Positions 1 to 4,866 of a DNA stretch of 6,792 bases are shown here, piece by piece (position 1 is the stretch's first letter; the number at the start of each line of letters is the position of its first letter). Below the pieces are notes generated by a model. The model saw only the letters and a list, made by a program, of their open reading frames with translations. It had not been told where the DNA came from and did not search any database. The translations under genes and the position numbers were made by a program. The DNA comes from JBFGWM01 sp041588495 (GTDB lineage Bacteria > Pseudomonadota > Gammaproteobacteria > Pseudomonadales > JBFGWM01): the NCBI GenBank assembly GCA_041588495.1, contig JBFGWM010000158.1, positions 1-6,792 of the forward strand, in the 5' to 3' direction.

Positions 1-546
1 CATGTGCACCGCCAGCAGCATGTTGTTGCAGATCTTGGCGACCTGGCCGGCGCCCGAATCACCCGCGTGAAAGATGTTCTTGCCCATGCAGGACAACACC
101 TCGCGGGCCGCCTCGACGTCTTGCGCGGCGCCGCCGACGATGAAGGTCAGGGTTCCGGCCTCGGCCCCGGCCACGCCCCCGGACACCGGGGCATCGATCA
201 TGCGCACCCCGCGTTCGCGGGCGGCCGCGGCGATGCGGCGCGCAGTTTCCGGCGCAATGGTGCTCGAATCGATGACCAGCGTACCGGTCCCGACCACCTC
301 GAGCACGCGCGCGTCGTGCAGGTACAGTGCCTCGCTGTGCGGGCTGGAGGGCAGCATGCTGATCAGCACGTCGACGTCGCGCGCCGCTTCCGCGGCATCC
401 GCGGCGGCAGTTGCACCGAGGTCCACCGCTTTCTGCACCGCCGCGTCGACGAGATCGAAGACCTTCAGGGAATGCCCCGCTTTCAAGAGGTTCGCCGCCA
501 TCGGGCCACCCATGTGACCCAGTCCGATGAATCCGATGCTTGCCAT
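1..546 (-). CDS. mmsB: 3-hydroxyisobutyrate dehydrogenase MmsB, N-terminal 182 residues (cut by window edge)
   Basis: Cytoplasmic enzyme that oxidises 3-hydroxyisobutyrate to methylmalonate semialdehyde, normally with NAD+, in valine breakdown. Reading from the ATG at 546-544, the protein opens MASIGFIGLGHMGGPMAANL, the family's Rossmann signature, with G8-x-G10-x-x-G13. Strand beta-2 ends in VFD (D31), which favours NAD over NADP (inference). The substrate loop DAPVSGGVAGAEAG lies at 118-131. The catalytic segment GQVAKICNN at 167-175 supplies the family's active-site Lys171 and Asn175. About 110-120 C-terminal residues of a usual protein near 295 aa lie beyond base 1. It starts 23 bases after the hydrolase stop codon, with GGGAG at 562-558 as a Shine-Dalgarno 11 bases upstream, so it is the fourth gene of the operon. 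Related beta-hydroxyacid dehydrogenases such as tartronate semialdehyde reductase share the fold, but the neighbours and the signature fit MmsB. Confidence 0.93.
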   Translation of the reverse strand, partial: MASIGFIGLGHMGGPMAANLLKAGHSLKVFDLVDAAVQKAVDLGATAAADAAEAARDVDVLISMLPSSPHSEALYLHDARVLEVVGTGTLVIDSSTIAPETARRIAAAARERGVRMIDAPVSGGVAGAEAGTLTFIVGGAAQDVEAAREVLSCMGKNIFHAGDSGAGQVAKICNNMLLAVHM

Positions 547-569
547 GCTGACGACTGCTCCCGTTACAT

Positions 570-1700
570 TCAGTAATCGCTGCCGAGATCGGCCAGCGGA
601 TGTTCGCCTTCGTTCCACGGTGAGCGGAAATGTGCCTCGACCCAGTCGCGGGGGACGTCCGCCACGCGCCCGTATTTCCACTGCGGCCGGTTGTCCTTGT
701 CGACCAGCAACGCCCGCACGCCCTCCGCGAAGTCCGGATGACGCGTGCACTGGACCGACATCACCAGTTCCATGCGAAACACCTCCGCGAGGGAAAGAGT
801 ACCACCGCGCCGCAACTGCTCGTAAACCAGGTGTGCGGTGGTCGGGGAGCCGGCCTCGAGGCCCGCGGCCGCACGCTCGAGCCAGCGGTCGCCGTCGCGA
901 CCCGCGGCGAGTATTCGCTTCACGACGCCGCGCAGGCTGTCGGGCGCGGTGACCCGCGCAACGGTGTTCGCGTGCGATTCCAGGTTGGCACGCGGGCAGT
1001 TCCCGGTGTCGGCGGCGACGGAGGAGAGAATCTCATCAAGACGTTCGCGGTCGGCGCTTTCATCGCCCTGCCAGTTCTCCGCGAGCAGGCGGTTCACCAG
1101 GCCCGACCAACGCCCGGACTCCAGGAACGCATCGGCCAGGCCGGTGTACAGCGCATCACCCGCGTTGATGGAGGCGCCGGTCAGGCCGAGAAACAGGCCC
1201 GCGCCAGGCGGCATGCGGTTCAGGAACCAGGTTCCGCCGACGTCAGGGTACAGCCCGATGGTGATCTCCGGCATCGCCATGCGGGTACGCTCGGTGACCA
1301 CCCGGTGGCTGGCACCGGTCATCAGCCCCATGCCGCCACCCATGACGATCCCGTCGCCGAAACACAGCACCGGCCGGGGGAAGGTGTGGATCAGGTAGTC
1401 AAGGCGGTACTCGTGGGTGAAAAACTCGACCGCGTAAGGGTTCGGTCCGTAGTCGCACTCGATGATCGTCTCGTACAAGCGGCGCACGTCGCCGCCGGCG
1501 CAGAAGGCGCGGTCACCGGCACCGCGCAGGATCACCAGCACGATATCCGGGTCGGCACGCCACTCCTGGAAACGCGCGTACAGCGCGTCAATCATTTCCA
1601 GGTTGAGAGAATTGAGCGCATCGGGCCGGTTCAGCGTGGCCACACCGATGCGCCCGGCACGGGCCTCGAGCGTATCGAACAGAACTTCCGGATCGGACAT
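570..1700 (-). CDS. 3-hydroxyisobutyryl-CoA hydrolase (HIBCH, crotonase superfamily)
   Basis: Predicted to hydrolyse 3-hydroxyisobutyryl-CoA to free 3-hydroxyisobutyrate plus CoA in the cytoplasm, supplying the substrate of MmsB encoded just downstream. The 376-residue product is longer than a simple enoyl-CoA hydratase (about 260 aa) and matches the HIBCH/ECH_2 type. The oxyanion-hole segments are FCAGGDVR at 66-73 and GIVMGGGMGL at 117-126. The catalytic region MPEITIGLYPDVGGTWFL at 143-160 carries E145 and D153, aligning with the Glu/Asp pair of human HIBCH. FLGLTGASINAGDALYTGLAD (170-190) and the C-terminal EGVRALLVDKDNRPQW (326-341) are HIBCH hallmarks absent from ordinary crotonases. 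I chose the ATG at 1700-1698 because homology begins just after it. An in-frame GTG at 1730 would add ten unconserved residues, and neither start has a strong Shine-Dalgarno. The gene begins 39 bases after the acyl-CoA dehydrogenase stop. Such proteins are often mislabelled enoyl-CoA hydratase. Confidence 0.92.
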   Translation of the reverse strand: MSDPEVLFDTLEARAGRIGVATLNRPDALNSLNLEMIDALYARFQEWRADPDIVLVILRGAGDRAFCAGGDVRRLYETIIECDYGPNPYAVEFFTHEYRLDYLIHTFPRPVLCFGDGIVMGGGMGLMTGASHRVVTERTRMAMPEITIGLYPDVGGTWFLNRMPPGAGLFLGLTGASINAGDALYTGLADAFLESGRWSGLVNRLLAENWQGDESADRERLDEILSSVAADTGNCPRANLESHANTVARVTAPDSLRGVVKRILAAGRDGDRWLERAAAGLEAGSPTTAHLVYEQLRRGGTLSLAEVFRMELVMSVQCTRHPDFAEGVRALLVDKDNRPQWKYGRVADVPRDWVEAHFRSPWNEGEHPLADLGSDY

Positions 1701-1739
1701 GATGCTACCCGTGGTTGACCCGCACCGCACGCGGGCCTG

Positions 1740-2900
1740 TCAGCAAAGATCGTCCACCGCGTTTTCCTGCAGCACGCGGCGCGCGATGATCACCCGCATG
1801 ATCTCGTTGGTCCCCTCCAGAATCTGGTGCACGCGTACGTCGCGGACATGGCGTTCCAGCGGGTATTCCTTCATGTAACCATAACCGCCGTGCAACTGTA
1901 GCGCCTCGTTGCAGATTCCGAAACAGGCGTCGGTTGCGAACTGCTTGGCCATCGCGCAGTAGGTCCGCCGGTCGCGGTCTCCCGCGTCCAGCTTCACCGC
2001 CGCGAGATGCACCATCTGGCGTGCCGCGACCAGCTGCGTGGCCATGTCCGCAAGCTTGAAGCGCACCGACTGGAAATCACTGATCGGCTGGTCGAACTGG
2101 CGCCTTCCCGAGATGTAGGCACGGGTGGTCTCGAGCGCGGCGCGCGCGGTTCCCAGGGAACAGGTCGCGATGTTGATGCGCCCCCCGTCGAGCCCCTGCA
2201 TGGCGATCAGGAACCCGTCGCCCTCGGCGCCCAGCCGGTAGCGTTCCGGAATCTTCACGTCGTCCAGGGAAATGGTCCGGGTCGGCTGGCTGTTCCAGCC
2301 CATCTTGTCTTCCTTGCGCCCGTAGCTGACGCCCTCGGCGTCGGCCGGGACGACAAAGCTGGAGATTCCCGAAGGCCCGGGTTCCCCGGTGCGCGCCATG
2401 AGGACCAGGACCTCGGTCGACCCCGCCCCGGAGATGAAACACTTCGCCCCGTTGAGAACGTAATCGCCGCCGCGCTTTTCGGCGCGGGTGCGCAGGGAGG
2501 CCGCGTCAGACCCGGCGTTCGGCTCGGTGAGGCAATACGACGCCAGCAGTTCGCCGCCGGTGAGGCGCGGGCACCACTCCTTGCGGACTTCCGCCGCGCC
2601 GAACGCGGAGATCATCCAGGTCGCCATGTTGTGGATGGTCATGTACGCCGCGGTGGAGGTGCAGCCCCGTGAAAGCTCCTCGAAGATCAGGCTGGCGTCG
2701 AGCCGGCCCAGACCGAGTCCGCCGTCACGCTCGGGGGTGTAAATGCCGAGAAAACCCAGCTTACCGGCAGCACGGATCACGTCGACCGGAAAATGCTGGT
2801 CACGGTCCCATTGCGCGGCATGGGGCGCCAGTTCGCGTTCGGCGAAGGCGCGCGCGGTATTGCGGAATGCCTGCTGTTCCTCGCTGAGGGAAAAGTCCAT
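1740..2900 (-). CDS. isobutyryl-CoA dehydrogenase (ACAD8-type acyl-CoA dehydrogenase)
   Basis: FAD enzyme predicted to oxidise isobutyryl-CoA to methacrylyl-CoA, passing electrons to electron-transfer flavoprotein. The 386 residues are full length for the family. In order they show the N-terminal helical domain (1-118), the beta-domain signature YCLTEPNAGSDAAS (122-135), and the C-terminal helical domain with LQLHGGYGYMKEYPLER (334-350) and ILEGTNEIMR (360-369). E362 in the last motif is at the position of the catalytic base of MCAD and ACAD8. GWNSQPTR (201-208), GGRINIATCSLG (239-250) and RGCTSTAAYMTIHNM (78-92) closely match human ACAD8 as I remember it, which points to isobutyryl-CoA rather than isovaleryl- or short straight-chain substrates. 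The ATG is 6 bases past the mmsA stop. A weak AAGTAGG Shine-Dalgarno overlaps that stop codon, suggesting translational coupling. The alternative, a 2-methylbutyryl-CoA dehydrogenase, is less likely in this neighbourhood. Confidence 0.93.
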   Translation of the reverse strand: MDFSLSEEQQAFRNTARAFAERELAPHAAQWDRDQHFPVDVIRAAGKLGFLGIYTPERDGGLGLGRLDASLIFEELSRGCTSTAAYMTIHNMATWMISAFGAAEVRKEWCPRLTGGELLASYCLTEPNAGSDAASLRTRAEKRGGDYVLNGAKCFISGAGSTEVLVLMARTGEPGPSGISSFVVPADAEGVSYGRKEDKMGWNSQPTRTISLDDVKIPERYRLGAEGDGFLIAMQGLDGGRINIATCSLGTARAALETTRAYISGRRQFDQPISDFQSVRFKLADMATQLVAARQMVHLAAVKLDAGDRDRRTYCAMAKQFATDACFGICNEALQLHGGYGYMKEYPLERHVRDVRVHQILEGTNEIMRVIIARRVLQENAVDDLC

Positions 2901-2906
2901 GACGGC

Positions 2907-4400
2907 CTACTTGAGGGTGATGGTCATGTTCGCCTCGCCCGCCGGGGCGCTGTCGAACCAGCGGGAGATCACGGTCTTGGTCTCGGTATAGAAACGTACC
3001 GCCTGCTTGCCATAAGCGTGCTGATCGCCATAGAAGGAGTTTTTCCACCCGGTGAAGGAAAAGAACGGCAGCGGCACGGGGATCGGCACATTGACGCCGA
3101 CCTGACCCACCTCGACCTCGTTCTGGTACTTGCGCGCCGCAGCCCCGGAGGCGGTGAATATCGAGGTGCCGTTGCCAAACGGGCTGCGGTTCACCAGGGC
3201 GATGGCGTCCTCCAGGGTGTCGACCTCGATAAGCAGGAGCACCGGCCCGAAGATTTCCTGGCGGTAGATCTCCATGTCGGTGTCCACCCCGGCAAACAGG
3301 GTCGGGCCGATCCAGTTGCCGTCCGGGTAGCCCTCGACGCTGCAGTCGGAACCGTCGAGCAGGCACTCGGCGCCCTCTTCCTGACCCTTTTTGATCAGGC
3401 CCAGCACCCGCTCCCGCGCCGGACGGCTGATCTGCGGACCGTAGCCCGCGCCCTCGTCGTCCCATGCGCCGGGACGCACCTGGGCCAGGGCATCGCGGAT
3501 GTCCGTCTTCCATTCCCGGGTTTCGCCCACCAGCACGGCGACGCTGATCGCCATGCAGCGCTGTCCGGCCGCGCCCACCGAGGATCCGACCAGGTTGTTC
3601 ACCACCTGCCCGCGATCTGCGTCCGGCATCACAACCATGTGGTTCTTGGCCCCGGCAAATGCCTGCACCCGTTTCAGGTTCTGGGTGCCGGTGCGATAGA
3701 TGTACTGGCCGACGGGCACCGAGCCGACGAAGGAGATCGCCTTGATCTCGGGCTCGTGGAGGAGGAAATCGACCTGCTCGCGATCGCCGTGGATGACCTG
3801 CAGGAGCCCGGCCGGGAAGCCGGCCTCCACGAACAGTTCCGCGAGGCGGTTGACGACCAGGGGGTCCTGTTCCGAGGGCTTGAGGATAAAACTGTTGCCG
3901 CAGGCGATGGCCATGGGAAACATCCACAGGGGAATCATCGCCGGGAAATTGAATGGCGTGACCCCGCCGCAGATGCCGAGGGGCTGCACGTAGGTCGCGG
4001 TATCGACCCCGCGAGCCACGTTCTCCGCGGTCTCCCCCATCAGCAGGCTGCTGATGTTGCAGGCGTGCTCGACCACCTCGATGCCACGCCACACGTCGCC
4101 CTTGGCGTCGGCAAAGATCTTGCCGGTGTCATGGCTGAGAATCTCCGCCAGCTCATCATGATGTTCCTTCAGCAGGGCCTGGTAGCGCATCATGAGTCGC
4201 GCGCGTTCCGGAGCCGGAACGTGACGCCATTCCTCGAAGGCTGCACGCGCGGATGCCACCGCCCGCGCGAACTCGTCCGCGGTGGCGCAGGGCGCACGGG
4301 TCAGTTCCTCCTGGGTGGCCGGATTCAGCACCGGCAGGAAACGGTCCGTGGAACTCTCGCGGAACGCGCCTTCGATGAACAGGGGGAGCGTGCTGGCCAT
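2907..4400 (-). CDS. mmsA: CoA-acylating methylmalonate-semialdehyde dehydrogenase
   Basis: Converts methylmalonate semialdehyde, NAD+ and CoA to propionyl-CoA, releasing CO2/bicarbonate; the last step of the valine branch. The 497-residue product is a full-length aldehyde dehydrogenase. It has TPFNFPAMIPLWMFPMA (148-164, N151 in the oxyanion hole), KPSEQDP (174-180, cofactor lysine), FVGSVPVGQYIY (224-235), the nucleophile C282 in GQRCMA (279-284), and EIFGPV (382-387). The usual ALDH ELGGK general-base glutamate is replaced (FAGAKN at 248-253), as expected for this CoA-dependent subfamily. R105 and R281 sit where the family binds the substrate carboxylate. GVNVPIPVPLPFFSFTGWK (435-453) is another subfamily hallmark. 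The start at 4400-4398 is preceded by AGGTGA (4413-4408) at 7 bases. The frame stays open to an ATG at 4556, but that Arg-rich 52-residue extension is not family-like. It is the first gene of the operon. The myo-inositol homologue IolA is possible by sequence, but no inositol genes are nearby. Confidence 0.95.
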   Translation of the reverse strand: MASTLPLFIEGAFRESSTDRFLPVLNPATQEELTRAPCATADEFARAVASARAAFEEWRHVPAPERARLMMRYQALLKEHHDELAEILSHDTGKIFADAKGDVWRGIEVVEHACNISSLLMGETAENVARGVDTATYVQPLGICGGVTPFNFPAMIPLWMFPMAIACGNSFILKPSEQDPLVVNRLAELFVEAGFPAGLLQVIHGDREQVDFLLHEPEIKAISFVGSVPVGQYIYRTGTQNLKRVQAFAGAKNHMVVMPDADRGQVVNNLVGSSVGAAGQRCMAISVAVLVGETREWKTDIRDALAQVRPGAWDDEGAGYGPQISRPARERVLGLIKKGQEEGAECLLDGSDCSVEGYPDGNWIGPTLFAGVDTDMEIYRQEIFGPVLLLIEVDTLEDAIALVNRSPFGNGTSIFTASGAAARKYQNEVEVGQVGVNVPIPVPLPFFSFTGWKNSFYGDQHAYGKQAVRFYTETKTVISRWFDSAPAGEANMTITLK

Positions 4401-4407
4401 GATGGTT

Positions 4408-4413
4408 TCACCT
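4408..4413 (-). promoter_or_regulatory. Shine-Dalgarno site of mmsA
   Basis: On the minus strand this reads AGGTGA, seven bases before the ATG at 4400. It is the best ribosome binding site near the 5' end of the long open frame and decides the start at 4400 over the upstream in-frame ATG at 4556. Confidence 0.75.
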
Positions 4414-4430
4414 ATCGGGTAATTCGTTTC

Positions 4431-4443
4431 CGGCCGGGGGCCG
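4431..4443 (-). promoter_or_regulatory. Short GC hairpin in the mmsA leader
   Basis: CGGCC (4431-4435) and GGCCG (4439-4443) are perfect inverted repeats around three bases. In the predicted mmsA mRNA they could form a five-pair all-GC hairpin ending about 17 bases before the Shine-Dalgarno. No U-run follows, so it is not a terminator. A role in mRNA stability or ribosome access is possible but unproven, and chance is credible at this base composition. Confidence 0.35.
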
Positions 4444-4494
4444 TGCAGGGAGGAAATCCTGACAGGCGGCGACCGCGAATTCAACAGCCTGCGG

Positions 4495-4512
4495 GCAAAC
4501 CACGCAAACCAC
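4495..4512. repeat. Perfect 9-bp tandem direct repeat upstream of mmsA
   Basis: GCAAACCAC occurs twice back to back, at 4495-4503 and 4504-4512. On the mmsA sense strand it reads GTGGTTTGC twice. It lies 95-112 bases upstream of the mmsA start codon, close to the predicted transcription start of the operon, where a tandem operator could act. The sequence repeat is certain; the function is not known. Confidence 0.6.
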
Positions 4513-4519
4513 CCCTGAA

Positions 4520-4547
4520 CCCATATCCGCCTCACCCTTCGTTTCAA
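4520..4547 (-). promoter_or_regulatory. Candidate sigma-70-like promoter for the valine operon
   Basis: On the minus strand TTGAAA (4547-4542) matches the -35 consensus at 5 of 6 bases. It is followed, after 16 bases, by TATGGG (4525-4520), a weak -10 with 3 of 6 matches. Transcription would start near 4513, giving a leader of about 110 bases that includes the tandem repeat and the leader hairpin. The poor -10 would fit a promoter that needs an activator. This is consensus matching by eye only. Confidence 0.3.
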
Positions 4548-4589
4548 AAACCCCATTTCTTACAGTCACTTAACGCCAAACAATCCGGC

Positions 4590-4610
4590 CTCCCGGGGGT
4601 TGCCCGGGGG
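4590..4610. repeat. CCCGGGGG direct repeat that can fold as a hairpin
   Basis: CCCGGGGG occurs at 4592-4599 and 4603-4610, an 11-base period (about one helical turn). Because CCCGGG is self-complementary, the copies 4592-4597 and 4603-4608 can also pair as a six-bp stem around GGTTG, extended by a T-G wobble and C4590-G4610. No T-run follows on either strand, so a terminator is unlikely. It is upstream of both genes in the divergent region, so an operator is possible, but none is recognised. Confidence 0.4.
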
Positions 4611-4770
4611 AGCGGTGCTACATTGAACTTTCGGGCAATTGCAGTCAGCCTAAAAAACAGGCAATACTCCCTCCTTGCCGCCCTGCCCTAATAAGAAAGG
4701 CTGTACACCGGTCCGCGCTGTGTTGAGCCAGGCAAAAACTCATCTGCAGGCTGGAATTACAAGAAAGAAC

Positions 4771-4775
4771 GAGGA
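4771..4775 (+). promoter_or_regulatory. Shine-Dalgarno site of the PhoD-type gene
   Basis: GAGGA lies seven bases before the ATG at 4783, ideal spacing. Together with the twin-arginine signal that begins at that ATG, it fixes the start. Confidence 0.8.
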
Positions 4776-4782
4776 ACCACAC

Positions 4783-4866
4783 ATGCCGGATCGCCGCAAA
4801 TTCCTGAAATACATGCTGGCCGGCCTGACCGTGCCCACGGTCACCGTCAATCCCGCGGCATTCGCG
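4783..4866 (+). other. Twin-arginine (Tat) signal peptide coding segment
   Basis: It encodes the first 28 residues: a short basic n-region with DRRKFLK, a mildly hydrophobic stretch (YMLAGLTVPTVTV), and an A-x-A type site, AFA before A29. This predicts export of the folded, metal-loaded enzyme to the periplasm or beyond. There is no lipobox cysteine at the cleavage site, so the product should be soluble. Confidence 0.85.

Larger units (their letters stand above)
4401..4782. other. Divergent intergenic region between mmsA and the PhoD-type gene
   Basis: This stretch of 382 bases separates two genes transcribed away from each other, so it should hold both promoters and any operators. I find no supportable gene in it. 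Open frames crossing it on either strand are extensions or shadows of the flanking genes. On the minus side it holds an mmsA Shine-Dalgarno, a hairpin, a 9-bp tandem repeat and a candidate promoter, listed separately. On the plus side no promoter is convincing. The best I can offer is TTGCAG (4639-4644), 18 bases, then AATACT (4663-4668), with 3/6 and 4/6 matches to the sigma-70 consensus. The part from about 4621 to 4770 is visibly more A+T-rich than the coding regions. No canonical Pho box and no rho-independent terminator was recognised. Confidence 0.8.

Noticed and set aside
630..1718. A 362-codon plus-strand open frame antisense to the hydrolase, and a 190-codon one antisense to mmsB
   Set aside because: Both mirror genuine minus-strand genes with clear catalytic motifs. 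The antisense products show no domain and have shadow-type composition.
4401..4556. N-terminal extension of MmsA by 52 residues from an upstream ATG at 4556
   Set aside because: The extension is Arg-rich, includes the translated tandem repeat (WFAWFA) and is not family-like. A good Shine-Dalgarno precedes the ATG at 4400, and family homology begins a few residues after it.
4561..4580. Palindromic regulator site around CACTTAACGCC
   Set aside because: One half (GGCGTTAA on the minus strand) looks operator-like, but the opposite half does not match it, so there is no real dyad.
4648..4662. Hairpin GCCT/AGGC around an A-run, considered as a terminator
   Set aside because: The stem is only four pairs and the A-run is in the loop, not after the stem. 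It also lies upstream of both divergent genes, where no transcript should end.
2793..4691. A 632-codon plus-strand open frame lying antisense to mmsA
   Set aside because: It is a GC-rich shadow: the minus strand encodes a full-length, motif-complete MmsA here. The antisense translation has no recognisable domain, is rich in Arg, His and Gly, and runs across the gene boundary into the intergenic region.
4639..4720. Possible Pho box for the phosphatase
   Set aside because: CAGTCA-like and CAGGCA-like stretches occur, but not with the 11-base repeat spacing of a Pho box and with poor matches to CTGTCAT. I cannot support phosphate regulation from the sequence.
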